A stretch of 33,721 nucleotides of DNA, from contig NZ_BGOW01000041.1 in the NCBI RefSeq assembly GCF_003851125.1, forward strand, positions 1 to 33,721, given 5' to 3'. The DNA comes from Sulfuriferula multivorans. Its GTDB lineage: Bacteria > Pseudomonadota > Gammaproteobacteria > Burkholderiales > Sulfuriferulaceae. Both the position numbers and the translations under genes were made by a program. The notes beneath the pieces were generated by a model. That model made no database searches and was not told where the DNA came from. It worked only from the letters and a program-made list of their open reading frames with translations. Positions 1 through 8,382 of the stretch are shown here, piece after piece (position 1 is the stretch's first letter; the number at the start of each line of letters is the position of its first letter).

Positions 1-35
1 TCTCGCGACTGCTTGCGGGCGTCTTCTTTTTCCAT
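1..35 (-). CDS. Start of a probable IS630-like transposase, truncated by the window edge
   Basis: An ATG at 33-35 on the minus strand opens a frame reading MEKEDARKQSR before the sequence ends. This short peptide resembles my memory of the N-terminus of IS630-family transposases, but eleven residues are too few for certainty. No clear Shine-Dalgarno sequence precedes the ATG. The 55 bases upstream (about 36-90) contain no other gene and could be the terminal part of the element; IS630 elements insert at TA, and a TA lies at 90-91. It could equally be the start of an unrelated gene. Confidence 0.35.
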   Translation of the reverse strand, partial: MEKEDARKQSR

Positions 36-220
36 GCGCGCTGAGACACGTTACAAACCTTAAAGTTCACGGATAATTCGTGCCGAGTCTATAGCTGCCG
101 CTTATATCGTCGTGTGCGTCTAGCGAGCGTAAATCGGGGACACCACAATTATTTTTCACTACCTGTTCCCGTCCCTTGCACTTAACTCGCCCTCGACAGG
201 TGATCCATGCTATTCAACCG

Positions 221-763
221 CTAAGGTTTTTGCGCACTCTTCGGTCGAAATGCCTTAATCACGTCTTCCCGGGTTTCCATATAAGGCCCGCCGATCAGGT
301 CCACACAGTAGGGCACAGCCGCAAATACGCCATCCAGCGTTTCCTTGATCGCCTTGGGCTGGCCCGGCAAATTCAGGATCAGGCTGGTACCGCGCACTAC
401 GCCGACCTGGCGCGACAGGATGGCGGTGGGCACATATTTCAGGCTTACGGCGCGCATCGTCTCGCCAAACCCCGGCAATTCCTTGTGCGCTACAGCGCGC
501 GTGGCTTCCGGCGTCACATCGCGCGGCGCAGGGCCGGTACCACCGGTGGTCAGGATCAGCGCGCAGGCGCATTGGTCGGCCAGTTCTTTCAGCGTGGCTT
601 CGATCAGCGGCTGTTCATCCGGGATAAGCCGGGTGTCGAAGCTGCATGGGTTGTGCAATGCGGCTTCCAGCCATTCTTTCAGCGCGGGAATGCCCTTGTC
701 CTCGTACACGCCGCTGGAGGCGCGATCGGAGATGGAAACCAGACCGATATGAATCGTATCCAT
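221..763 (-). CDS. mog: Molybdopterin adenylyltransferase (MogA/MoaB family)
   Basis: This 180-residue protein would activate molybdopterin by adenylation, the step before molybdate insertion in molybdenum cofactor synthesis, in the cytoplasm. The sequence begins MDTIHIGLVSISDRAS and carries the family signature TTGGTGPAPRDVTPEAT, where MPT and ATP bind, followed by LPGFGE and a LNLPGQPKA segment. Length is normal for MogA. The frame extends upstream, but the ATG at 763 is chosen because it starts exactly at the conserved N-terminus. It begins only 7 bases after the stop of the phosphomannomutase gene, so the two are probably co-transcribed, although they have no obvious shared pathway. No other moa or moe gene is visible here. 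Confidence 0.9.
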   Translation of the reverse strand: MDTIHIGLVSISDRASSGVYEDKGIPALKEWLEAALHNPCSFDTRLIPDEQPLIEATLKELADQCACALILTTGGTGPAPRDVTPEATRAVAHKELPGFGETMRAVSLKYVPTAILSRQVGVVRGTSLILNLPGQPKAIKETLDGVFAAVPYCVDLIGGPYMETREDVIKAFRPKSAQKP

Positions 764-770
764 GCCCGCC

Positions 771-2147
771 TCAGAACGGCAACGCCAGCGCCGGTGCGGC
801 GTCGTGCAGCACACGCCGGAAATCGGCCTGGATGCGTTCGATGCCGGCCTGGGTATCCGCCTCGAAGCGCAACACGATCACCGGCGTGGTGTTGGAAGGC
901 CGCGCCAGTCCGAAGCCGTCGGCGTATTCCACGCGCAGACCATCGAGAGTGATGATTTCACGCGCATCGGGGAAGGTGGCGCTCTTTTGCAGTTTGTCCA
1001 TCAGCGTGTAGTGTTCGCCTTCGGCCATGGTGATGTTGAGTTCCGGGGTGTTCACGGTGTCCGGCAGGCCATGCAGGGTCGCGTTGATATCGGCCTGCTT
1101 GCTCAGGTATTCGAGCAGGCGCGCCCCGGCATACATGCCGTCGTCGAAGCCGTACCAGCGCTCCTTGAAAAAGATATGGCCGGACATCTCCCCGGCCAGC
1201 AGCGCGCCGGTTTCCTTCATTTTGGCCTTGATGAAACTGTGGCCGGTTTTCCACAGCAGCGGGCGTCCACCGCGGGCGCGTATCCAGTCGAACAGCTTGC
1301 GCGTGGATTTCACGTCGAAAATGATCTCGGCATCCGGGTTGCGGCTCAATACATCATCGGCGAACAGCATCAACTGGCGATCCGGGAAGATGATGCTGCC
1401 GTCCTTGGTGACCACACCCAGACGGTCGCCGTCGCCGTCGAAGGCGAGACCGATTTCCGCGTCGCTGGTTTTCAGCCGGGCAATCAGATCCACCAGGTTT
1501 TTCGGCTGCGACGGGTCGGGATGGTGATTGGGAAAGTTGCCGTCCACCTCGCAGAACATCTCCTCCACCGTGCAACCCAGGCGGCGATACAACTCCGGGC
1601 CGAATGCGCCGGGCACGCCATTGCCGGCGTCGACGATGATTTTCATCGGGCGTGCCAGCTTGATGTCGCCGGCGATGCGATCCAGATAGGCGGGTGCGAT
1701 GTCGTGCTGGCTGTAACGGCCGCCACCTTGCGCGAGGTCGTTGTTCTCCAGCCGCAGTCGCAGCGCCTGGATGGTGTCGCCGGACAGGGTCTCACCGCCC
1801 AAAACCATCTTCAAACCGTTGTAGTCGGGCGGGTTGTGGCTGCCGGTCACCATCACGGCGGAATGCGTGCCGAGCTCGTAAGCCGCGAAATACGTCATCG
1901 GTGTGGCCACCATGCCCAGATCGATCACGTCGATGCCGGCCTTCTGAATGCCGCGCGCCAGCGCTGCGGCCAGTCCCGGGCCGGACAAACGCCCGTCGCG
2001 GCCGATGCAAATAGCGCTCTGGCGACGTGCAACCGCTTCCGAACCAATCGCGTGACCGATGGCCTCGACGATCTCCGGGGTGAGTGTTTTGCCGACGATG
2101 CCGCGAATATCGTAAGCCTTGAAAATTTCTTTTGGAAATGTAGTCAT
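771..2147 (-). CDS. Phosphomannomutase/phosphoglucomutase (AlgC-like)
   Basis: This 458-residue enzyme of the alpha-D-phosphohexomutase family interconverts hexose 6-phosphates and 1-phosphates, supplying sugar-1-phosphates for LPS, exopolysaccharide or glycogen. All four active-site loops are visible: the phosphoserine loop VTGSHNPPDYNG with Ser103, the metal loop DGDGDR (237-242), the sugar-binding loop GEMSGH, and the phosphate-binding loop RPSNTTPVIVLR near the C-terminus. The N-terminus FKAYDIRG is typical, and an AGGAG Shine-Dalgarno lies just before the ATG. Length matches bacterial AlgC/ManB. It heads a likely two-gene unit with mog. Whether it prefers mannose or glucose phosphates cannot be told from sequence alone. 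Confidence 0.92.
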   Translation of the reverse strand: MTTFPKEIFKAYDIRGIVGKTLTPEIVEAIGHAIGSEAVARRQSAICIGRDGRLSGPGLAAALARGIQKAGIDVIDLGMVATPMTYFAAYELGTHSAVMVTGSHNPPDYNGLKMVLGGETLSGDTIQALRLRLENNDLAQGGGRYSQHDIAPAYLDRIAGDIKLARPMKIIVDAGNGVPGAFGPELYRRLGCTVEEMFCEVDGNFPNHHPDPSQPKNLVDLIARLKTSDAEIGLAFDGDGDRLGVVTKDGSIIFPDRQLMLFADDVLSRNPDAEIIFDVKSTRKLFDWIRARGGRPLLWKTGHSFIKAKMKETGALLAGEMSGHIFFKERWYGFDDGMYAGARLLEYLSKQADINATLHGLPDTVNTPELNITMAEGEHYTLMDKLQKSATFPDAREIITLDGLRVEYADGFGLARPSNTTPVIVLRFEADTQAGIERIQADFRRVLHDAAPALALPF

Positions 2148-2232
2148 GGGAACTCCTGATAATAAAATTAAGAACGCACGCGGCTGAATTGTGTGGTGAT
2201 GATCAGACTATTCTACCTGTGTGACGCTGTCG

Positions 2233-3204
2233 TCATTGGCCGGTCTCAAAAAAACCCAGCGCACGTTGCGGTAGCCAATTCACATTGCCGGGGAAAGGCC
2301 CTTGCAGAAATCCTACATGACCGCCTTGCGCCGGGAAATCCAGAGTAATCGCAGATGAAACTTCGCCAGCACCGGGCAGCGCTGTGCCTGGCATGAACGG
2401 GTCGTTGCGCGCGTTGATGAGCAAAGTGGGCGCGCGTACATGAATCAAGCCTGGTTTGCTGGACGCGCGCCGCCAGTAATCGTCCACGCCTTGGTAACCA
2501 TGCAACGGCGCCGTCACCAGGTCATCGAAGGCATACAGGGAGGAGACGGCCTTGACCTGTTCGCGTGCATACAAGGCCGGATAGGCATTGAGTTTTTGCA
2601 GCGCCTTTTGCTTGAGCGTATATAAAAATTTTGCTGTGTAGGTATAGCGGTTAATGCCTTTGTCCAGGCTATGTCCGGCAACGGTAAGATCCAGCGGCGC
2701 GGAAATCGCTACCGCGCGGGTGATCAGCGCCATGGCATTTTCGCCCATTTCGCCCAACCATTTGAGCAGGGCATTTCCTCCAAGTGACACGCCGACCGCA
2801 TACACTGCAGCATGACCGTTTTTCAGCTGCAGGCGCTTGAGAACGTAATCGATCTCGGCACTGTCGCCGGCAAAATAGGCGCGCGGGAGGCGATTGGGTT
2901 CGCCCGAACAGCCGCGAAAATTCACCACGACGCCGCGCCAGCCGCGCTGCTTGACTGCATGCATCAACGCCAGCGCATAAAACCCGCGCGAGTTGCCTTC
3001 CAGACCGTGAAACAACACCACCAGCGGCGCATCCGCAGCCGCGTCCATCCAGTCGAGGTCGAGAAAATCGCCATCCGGCAGTTCCCAGCGCTCGCGCCGG
3101 TAGTCTATTTGAGCAACCGGCGCAAAGAAATAGGGGTAGATGGTTTGTAAGTCGCCGCCCGGTAACCAGGCGGGTGCCTGATATTCAGTAACACGGTATG
3201 GCAT
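2233..3204 (-). CDS. Alpha/beta hydrolase, YheT family
   Basis: A 323-residue cytoplasmic alpha/beta-hydrolase. The nucleophile elbow GVSLGGN places Ser140; the oxyanion region HGLEG is at 66-70; the likely acid is Asp268 in NARNDPF; the catalytic His is His296 in GGHVGFL. The N-terminal signature PAWLPGGDLQTIYPY and the NFRGCSGEPNR segment are characteristic of the YheT/ABHD1-3 group (esterase/acyltransferase-like, substrate unknown in bacteria). The frame opens at 3237, but the ATG at 3204 fits the family N-terminus better. It is separated from the phosphomannomutase gene by 85 bases that may hold a promoter. Confidence 0.88.
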   Translation of the reverse strand: MPYRVTEYQAPAWLPGGDLQTIYPYFFAPVAQIDYRRERWELPDGDFLDLDWMDAAADAPLVVLFHGLEGNSRGFYALALMHAVKQRGWRGVVVNFRGCSGEPNRLPRAYFAGDSAEIDYVLKRLQLKNGHAAVYAVGVSLGGNALLKWLGEMGENAMALITRAVAISAPLDLTVAGHSLDKGINRYTYTAKFLYTLKQKALQKLNAYPALYAREQVKAVSSLYAFDDLVTAPLHGYQGVDDYWRRASSKPGLIHVRAPTLLINARNDPFMPGTALPGAGEVSSAITLDFPAQGGHVGFLQGPFPGNVNWLPQRALGFFETGQ

Positions 3205-3360
3205 GGCGTATATTCCGGCAGGTCGCGCATGAATCACTACCAGCCGGTTTCGCTGCAGAGGGATTTATTTCCGGATTCATTGTTGCCAGTATATCAAAAC
3301 GGCCTGGGTTGAAACCTTGCACATGGCGCGACACTACGATCCAATGCCCCGGTTGCCCCT

Positions 3361-3771
3361 TCAATGCAGGGTCGGCGCCTTGCCGGTCGGCTGGGGATGC
3401 GGCGCGGGGGTGCCGTGATGCGCTACCAGACGCCAACCGTCACCCTCCAGTTGATACACGTTCGTGGCGAGCACATGCCCCTGTTGCGCCGTGTTTCCCG
3501 TCACGGTCAGCAGTTCCTCGACCAGATGCACCACCTGCGTCGCGCTGGCGTATTCACGCAGCACATTGACCTGCACCGTAACCCCGCTGCCCCCGGCAAA
3601 AATCTGTTGCCAGCTCTTGCGTATCGCATCGACGCCCACCAGCACCGGACCCGTCGGATGAATGCAACTGATCTCCGCCGTGCTTGACCAGACAGCCATC
3701 ATGGCCTCGACCTTGGCATCCTCAAAAGCCTGATAAAAAGCAATTTCGGCGAGTTCTACAGTTGAGTACAT
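3361..3771 (-). CDS. SnoaL-like / NTF2-fold protein (DUF4440-like)
   Basis: A 136-residue protein with the pattern of a small alpha+beta barrel: an N-terminal helix (VELAEIAFYQAFEDAKVEA), the strand AEISCIHPTGPVLVGVDAI followed by helix IRKSWQQIF, and the C-terminal strand pair ending WRLVAHHGTPAPHP. The HPTG and HHGTP segments match SnoaL_3/DUF4440-type proteins found widely in proteobacteria, most with no known function. The frame reaches 3870, but the ATG at 3771 has an AGGA Shine-Dalgarno five bases upstream and starts at the conserved helix. A 16-base palindrome lies 74 bases upstream (see 3845-3860). The function is not known. Confidence 0.75.
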   Translation of the reverse strand: MYSTVELAEIAFYQAFEDAKVEAMMAVWSSTAEISCIHPTGPVLVGVDAIRKSWQQIFAGGSGVTVQVNVLREYASATQVVHLVEELLTVTGNTAQQGHVLATNVYQLEGDGWRLVAHHGTPAPHPQPTGKAPTLH

Positions 3772-3844
3772 GTTTTCCTGAACGTTAAAAAAAATGGTAA
3801 TTGAATCATGCGTAGCCTGGACAAACGGCTTGCCTGTATTGATG

Positions 3845-3860
3845 TTAGCCGATTTGGCTA
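3845..3860. promoter_or_regulatory. Possible operator palindrome TTAGCCGATTTGGCTA
   Basis: TTAGCC and GGCTA form an imperfect palindrome in the intergenic region between the divergent SnoaL-like gene and pcnB. The same 16 bases with one difference (TTAGCCGACTTGGCTA) occur at 25756-25771 upstream of the response regulator. Two copies, both upstream of genes, suggest a shared DNA-binding protein, but which one is unknown. The rest of the 275-base interval contains only the pcnB promoter candidate. Confidence 0.3.
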
Positions 3861-3959
3861 TTGCATGCACCCGTCAGGGCGGTGCAGGCCATGCCCATGC
3901 GCGCCGCCGAACCAGGCAGAGCTCCGATCCGGCGCGGTCTCAGCCCATATGACTCAGTG

Positions 3960-3965
3960 TATAAT
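3960..3965 (+). promoter_or_regulatory. Candidate -10 box of the pcnB operon
   Basis: A perfect TATAAT lies 81 bases before the pcnB start. The hexamer 17 bases upstream (GTCTCA at 3937-3942) is a poor -35, so strength is uncertain. It is the best sigma-70-like element in the interval. Confidence 0.4.
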
Positions 3966-4046
3966 CCGCAATTTGGATTGCCGCGCACTCCCACCTGACA
4001 TGATTTTATATACCCTCCCACTTTTCGGCCTGTCCCCGGCGATTCG

Positions 4047-5405
4047 ATGATCGCACGCTTGATACAGCGCGTATTTGGCAAAAAAACCGCTGCCGCCAAA
4101 AAATCCCGCCTGCAAAAAATCCCGCTCGAACAACACGGTCTGACTCGAGAGCGCATCCTGCCGTGCGCGCTGAAAGTCACCGATACCCTGCAACAGGGCG
4201 GCTTTGCGGCATTCATCGTCGGCGGCGCGGTGCGTGACCTGCTGCTCGGCAAGACCCCCAAGGATTTCGACGTCGCCACCAACGCCACTCCCGAACAGGT
4301 GCATGCGCTGTTCCGGCGCTCGCGCATTATCGGACGGCGTTTCCGGCTGGTGCATGTGATGTGCGGGGCGGATACCATCGAAGTCTCCACGTTTCGCTCC
4401 AACGGCCTGGTGACGGAAGACGATGATGACCGCGCCACCGATGCAACCGGCCGCATCGTGCGCGACAACGTGTTCGGCAATCAGGAGGACGACGCGGAAC
4501 GCCGCGATTTCACTGTCAATGCCCTGTATTACGATCCCGCCAGCCAGGAAATCTGGGACTATCGCGGCGGCGTTGCGGACATCGAACGCAAGACCCTGCG
4601 CATGATCGGCGACCCCGCCACACGCTATCGGGAGGACCCGATACGCATGCTGCGTGCGGCTCGCTTCGCAGCCAAGCTGGATTTCAAGATTGACGAGGCC
4701 ACGCGCGCGCCGGTGGCGGAACTGGCCGACCTGCTGGAAAATGTGCCGCCGTCGCGTCTGTTCGACGAAATGCTCAAGCTGCTGTTGTCCGGCCACGCCT
4801 TGCGCGGCGTACACCAGTTGCGTGCCGAGGGCCTGCACCACGGCATATTGCCATTGCTGGATACCATCCTGGCGCAACCTGAGGGCGAGCGCTTTATCAC
4901 CGCTGCGCTGCACAATACCGACTTGCGCGTGCAGGCGGGCAAACCGGTGTCACCCGCGTTCCTGTTTGCCACCCTGCTTTGGCATGAACTGCAAAGCGAC
5001 TACAAGGCACGTATTGCAGCGGGCACAAAACCTGCGCCTGCATTGTTCGAAGCTATGGATGCGGTACTCGACCGCCAGCGCGAACGTCTGGCCGTACCGC
5101 GCCGCCTGGATGGCACGATGAAAGAAATCTGGAGCATGCAAGCGCGCTTCGAACAGCGTTCGGGCAGCCGCCCCTACCGCCTGTTGCCGCACCCGCGCTT
5201 TCGCGCCGGTTATGATTTTTTACTGCTGCGTGCGCAGAGCGGCGAAGTGGCGCAGGAGCTGGGCGACTGGTGGACCACCTTCCAGGACGCCTCGGAAGAA
5301 ACCCGCGCCGCCATGCTGCTGCCCGAAACCCAGGGTGCACCCAAACGCCGCCGCAAACGCGGCAAAAAACCGGCGGTCGCCAGTGAACAGGCTGGCGAAG
5401 CATGA
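4047..5405 (+). CDS. pcnB: Poly(A) polymerase I
   Basis: A 452-residue template-independent RNA polymerase that adds 3' poly(A) tails and promotes RNA decay. The nucleotidyltransferase core has FIVGGAVRDLLLG followed by KDFDVATNATPEQV, with the catalytic Asp73 and Asp75, then RRDFTVNALYYD and the RYREDPIRMLRAARFAAKL segment shared with CCA-adding enzymes. The C-terminal LPHPRFRAGYDFLLLRA segment and the basic tail (KRRRKRGKKP) identify PcnB rather than a CCA transferase. It is first in an operon; its last codon overlaps the folK start in ATGA. The start has no strong Shine-Dalgarno, but the basic N-terminus is usual for PcnB. Confidence 0.93.
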   Translation: MIARLIQRVFGKKTAAAKKSRLQKIPLEQHGLTRERILPCALKVTDTLQQGGFAAFIVGGAVRDLLLGKTPKDFDVATNATPEQVHALFRRSRIIGRRFRLVHVMCGADTIEVSTFRSNGLVTEDDDDRATDATGRIVRDNVFGNQEDDAERRDFTVNALYYDPASQEIWDYRGGVADIERKTLRMIGDPATRYREDPIRMLRAARFAAKLDFKIDEATRAPVAELADLLENVPPSRLFDEMLKLLLSGHALRGVHQLRAEGLHHGILPLLDTILAQPEGERFITAALHNTDLRVQAGKPVSPAFLFATLLWHELQSDYKARIAAGTKPAPALFEAMDAVLDRQRERLAVPRRLDGTMKEIWSMQARFEQRSGSRPYRLLPHPRFRAGYDFLLLRAQSGEVAQELGDWWTTFQDASEETRAAMLLPETQGAPKRRRKRGKKPAVASEQAGEA

Positions 5406-5950
5406 ACTCCTGCACGCCCGCCAGGCTGCCTGCGCACGCCTTTGTCGCACTCGGCAGCAATTTGTCCGACCCCGCCGGGCAGGTACTGGCGGCACTCGAA
5501 GCCATCGCCGCCCTGCCCGGCACCCGCTTGCTGGCGCGCTCCTCGTTATATCTGAATGCGGCGGTAGGCTATGCCGACCAGCCTGACTTCATCAACGCCG
5601 TGGCGCAGCTCGAAACCAGCCTCGCGCCGCACCAGTTGCTCGATGCCCTGCTCAACATCGAGCATGCATTCGGGCGTGAGCGTACCTTCCGCAATGCGCC
5701 GCGCGTGATCGATCTGGACGTATTGAGCTATGCTGCGCTGCAATGCCACGATGCCGGGCTGACGCTGCCGCATCCGCGCATGCACGAGCGCGCCTTCGTG
5801 CTGGTGCCGTTGCTGGAAATCGCGCCGGACATGGTGATCCCCGGCCTGCAGGCCGCCGCCCACTACCTGCCCGGCGTGAGCGGGCATGGCCTGACGCGGG
5901 TGGCCGACAACTGGATCAGTCAGAACAAGATCACAGAAAAAAGACCATGA
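5402..5950 (+). CDS. folK: 2-amino-4-hydroxy-6-hydroxymethyldihydropteridine pyrophosphokinase
   Basis: HPPK transfers pyrophosphate from ATP to 6-hydroxymethyl-7,8-dihydropterin in folate synthesis (cytoplasm, 182 residues). The conserved start FVALGSNLSDP, the FGRERTFRNAPRVIDLDVLSY metal-binding signature and LPHPRMHERAFVLVPLLEIAP are all present. The first codon overlaps the pcnB stop (ATGA), so translation is probably coupled; pcnB-folK-pan order is common in proteobacteria. It ends three bases before the deoxynucleoside kinase gene. About 20 residues longer than E. coli FolK, at the C-terminus. Confidence 0.94.
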   Translation: MNSCTPARLPAHAFVALGSNLSDPAGQVLAALEAIAALPGTRLLARSSLYLNAAVGYADQPDFINAVAQLETSLAPHQLLDALLNIEHAFGRERTFRNAPRVIDLDVLSYAALQCHDAGLTLPHPRMHERAFVLVPLLEIAPDMVIPGLQAAAHYLPGVSGHGLTRVADNWISQNKITEKRP

Positions 5951-5953
5951 AAA

Positions 5954-6592
5954 ATGCTGGAAAAATATCGCTATATCGCTGTTGAAGGCCCGATAGGCGC
6001 TGGCAAAACCAGTCTGGCGCGGCGCATCGCAGACCATTTGCACGCGGACGTGCTGCTGGAAGGCGCAAGTGAAAACCCCTTCCTGCCGCGTTTTTATCAG
6101 GACCCGAAGCGCTACGCACTGGCCACTCAGCTGTTTTTCCTGTTCCAGCGCAGCGGCCAGGTGCAGGATCTGCAGCAGTCCGATCTGTTTCGCCACAATA
6201 CCGTGGCGGATTTTTTACTGGACAAGGATTTGCTGTTCGCGCGTCTGAATCTGGATGACGACGAGTTTCGCCTGTACCAGAAAATCTACGATGAACTCCA
6301 GCCCAAGGCGCCGGTGCCCGACCTGGTGATCTACCTGCAGGCCAGGCCGGATGTTTTGCAGGCGCGCGTGCTCGGACGCGGCATTGACTACGAGCGCAAT
6401 ATCTCGACCGATTATCTGCGCCGCCTGACCGAGAGCTACACGCGCTATTTTTACAACTACACGGCTGCGCCGCTGTTCATCGTCAACTGCGAGCACCTCA
6501 ATTTCGTGCAAAACGACGCGGACTTCGCGCTGCTCTTGCAGCAGATTCAGGCGATGCGCGGCAATCGCGAATTTTTTAACCGGGCGGTATAA
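5954..6592 (+). CDS. Deoxynucleoside kinase (dGK/dAK-like)
   Basis: A 212-residue P-loop kinase likely to phosphorylate deoxynucleosides (deoxyadenosine or deoxyguanosine) for salvage. Walker A is GPIGAGKTS at residues 12-20; NPFLPRFYQDP and FFLFQRSGQ match the substrate-binding region of the dNK family; LDKDLLFARLNL and the lid RGIDYERNIS follow; a short C-terminal strand has PLFIVNCEHLNF. The gene sits three bases after folK and nine before panB, so it is in the operon. Some betaproteobacteria carry a dNK gene at this place, but most folK-panB neighbours lack it. Exact nucleoside preference cannot be read from sequence. Confidence 0.85.
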   Translation: MLEKYRYIAVEGPIGAGKTSLARRIADHLHADVLLEGASENPFLPRFYQDPKRYALATQLFFLFQRSGQVQDLQQSDLFRHNTVADFLLDKDLLFARLNLDDDEFRLYQKIYDELQPKAPVPDLVIYLQARPDVLQARVLGRGIDYERNISTDYLRRLTESYTRYFYNYTAAPLFIVNCEHLNFVQNDADFALLLQQIQAMRGNREFFNRAV

Positions 6593-6601
6593 AATCGCAC
6601 C

Positions 6602-7393
6602 ATGAAAATAACGCTGACCACTTTGCAGCAGCGCGCAGACCAGGGCGAAAAACTCGCCGTGCTGACCTGCTATGACGCCACCTTCGCTACCCTGCTGGAA
6701 TCCGCCGGCGTGGATATGCTGCTGGTCGGCGATTCGCTGGGTATGGTGCTGCAAGGCCGGGGTTCCACTCTGCCGGTAAGCCTGCCGGACATGGCCTACC
6801 ACACCGCTGCCGTGGCGCGCGGCGCGACGCATAGCTTCATCATCGCCGACCTGCCGTTCGGCAGCTATCAGGCCAGCCCGGCACAGGCGCTGCAATCGGC
6901 AGCAGCATTGATGGCGGCTGGCGCGCATTGCGTCAAACTCGAAGGCGGCGCAGTGATGGTCGAAACCATTGCATTCCTCAGCGCGCGCGGTATTCCGGTG
7001 TGCGCGCATATCGGCCTGCTGCCGCAATCGGTGAACGCGCTGGGCGGTTACAAAGTGCAGGGAAAAACAGACAGCGCCGCGCAACAGTTACGCGCCGATG
7101 CGCAGGCGCTCGAGCAGGCAGGCGCGTGCATGGTGCTGATGGAAGCGGTCCCGGCTGCGCTCGCCAAATCCATCACGGAGGCGCTGCATGTGCCCACCAT
7201 CGGCATCGGCGCCGGCCCGGATTGCTCTGCCCAGGTGCTGGTTCTGCACGACATGCTCGGCATCACCCCCGGCAAGCCGGCGCGTTTTGTGAAAAATTTC
7301 ATGGCGGGTGCGGACAGCATTCAGGCTGCGGTGAGCGCCTATGTGCAGGCGGTCAAAGGCGGGCAGTTCCCGGCGCCTGAACATTGTTTCTGA
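6602..7393 (+). CDS. panB: 3-methyl-2-oxobutanoate hydroxymethyltransferase
   Basis: PanB transfers a hydroxymethyl group from methylene-tetrahydrofolate to 2-oxoisovalerate, giving ketopantoate, the first step of pantothenate synthesis. This 263-residue protein shows [17 protein letters not shown], the metal-binding [44 protein letters not shown] with the catalytic MEAVP glutamate, and [21 protein letters not shown]. Length is normal. Its methylene-folate requirement gives a loose metabolic link to folK in the same operon. A 104-base spacer with an inverted repeat separates it from panC. Confidence 0.95.
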   Translation: MKITLTTLQQRADQGEKLAVLTCYDATFATLLESAGVDMLLVGDSLGMVLQGRGSTLPVSLPDMAYHTAAVARGATHSFIIADLPFGSYQASPAQALQSAAALMAAGAHCVKLEGGAVMVETIAFLSARGIPVCAHIGLLPQSVNALGGYKVQGKTDSAAQQLRADAQALEQAGACMVLMEAVPAALAKSITEALHVPTIGIGAGPDCSAQVLVLHDMLGITPGKPARFVKNFMAGADSIQAAVSAYVQAVKGGQFPAPEHCF

Positions 7394-7406
7394 CGGCCTG
7401 AAAACC

Positions 7407-7473
7407 GCCACAGAAGACGCAGAGGTCACGGCGCAAACCGGTTTCACTCGGTGCCCTCGGTGATCTCTGTGGC
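7407..7473. repeat. CCACAGA-type intergenic inverted repeat, copy 1
   Basis: The arms 7407-7429 (GCCACAGAAGACGCAGAGG...) and 7451-7473 are inverted copies with 17 of 23 bases matching and a 21-base loop. The outer eight bases, GCCACAGA, are perfect. The element fills most of the panB-panC spacer. A second, better-preserved member is at 20716-20824. Elements of this look are scattered through many betaproteobacterial genomes; their origin is uncertain. Confidence 0.65.
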
Positions 7474-7496
7474 AACCGGATTTGGTTTTAAAACCC

Positions 7497-8336
7497 ATGC
7501 AAATCATCTACACGATCGCCGAAATGCGCCGCTGGCGCGCCGAGCACAATGACCTGGCCCTGGTAGCCACCATGGGCAACCTGCATGCAGGCCATCTCGC
7601 GCTGGTACGCCTGGCGCGCCGGCATGCGGCCCGGGTGGCCGTCAGCATCTTCGTGAATCCGCTGCAATTCGGCGCGAATGAGGATTTTTCGCGTTATCCG
7701 CGCACGCTGACTCACGATTGCGAGCTATTACGCGAGGCCGGTGCCGACGTCGTTTTCGCACCCGATGCGCCAGAACTCTTCCCGCACCCGCAAAGCTACC
7801 ACGTCAAACCACCCGCCCTGGCCGACGAGCTGTGCGGCGCATTCCGTCCCGGGCATTTCCGCGGCGTGGCGACCATCGTCATGAAGCTGTTCAACATTGT
7901 GCAGCCGCGTGTGGCGCTGTTCGGGCAAAAAGACTATCAGCAGCTGGCGATTATTCGCGGCATGGTCGCGGATTTGAATGTGCCGGTAGCGATTGTGGCC
8001 AGTGCGACCGTGCGCGCGGCCGATGGCCTGGCACTGTCGTCCCGCAACGGCTTCCTGAGCGAGCCGGAGCGCTCCGAGGCGCCGCGCCTGTACCAGACCT
8101 TGAGTTCAATTTGCGACCGGCTGGCGGCTGGAGAACGTGATTTTACAGCGCTGGAGCTGGCTGCCACCGCCACCCTCGCCGTACATGGCTGGCGCGTGGA
8201 TTACATCGCCATTCGCAGCCCCGCACTCACCCTGCCCGAGCCCGGCGACACCCGCTTCGTCGTACTCGGTGCGGCGCACCTGGGCAGCACACGGCTGATC
8301 GACAATATCGAAGCCGGTGGCGCAGAAACTTTATAG
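7497..8336 (+). CDS. panC: Pantothenate synthetase
   Basis: PanC condenses pantoate with beta-alanine using ATP (cytoplasm, 279 residues). The nucleotidyltransferase HIGH-like motif MGNLHAGHLALV, the SIFVNPLQFG segment, RPGHFRGVATIVMKLFNIVQP, the KDYQQL ATP site and the LSSRN KMSKS-equivalent are all visible. The ATG at 7497 is chosen over the in-frame TTG at 7482 because MQIIYTIAEM begins the conserved domain. It stands between panB and panD, and its two substrates come from the PanB (with ketopantoate reductase) and PanD reactions. Confidence 0.95.
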   Translation: MQIIYTIAEMRRWRAEHNDLALVATMGNLHAGHLALVRLARRHAARVAVSIFVNPLQFGANEDFSRYPRTLTHDCELLREAGADVVFAPDAPELFPHPQSYHVKPPALADELCGAFRPGHFRGVATIVMKLFNIVQPRVALFGQKDYQQLAIIRGMVADLNVPVAIVASATVRAADGLALSSRNGFLSEPERSEAPRLYQTLSSICDRLAAGERDFTALELAATATLAVHGWRVDYIAIRSPALTLPEPGDTRFVVLGAAHLGSTRLIDNIEAGGAETL

Positions 8337-8382
8337 TTTATAATGGCGGTCTAATATTCGTTCCCTGAGCGAGGGCGAGACC

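Noticed and set aside
762-2159. Long plus-strand frame of 465 codons opposite the phosphomannomutase gene
   Set aside because: It mirrors the real gene. The minus strand carries all four phosphohexomutase motifs, while the plus-strand translation has no recognisable domain and is rich in residues typical of antisense frames of GC-rich genes.
3954-4913. Minus-strand frame of 319 codons opposite pcnB
   Set aside because: The plus-strand PcnB has full catalytic motifs; the antisense frame shows no family features.
8339-8344. TATAAT at the end of panC as a separate panD promoter
   Set aside because: No hexamer resembling a -35 lies 16-18 bases upstream, and panD sits in a continuous operon.
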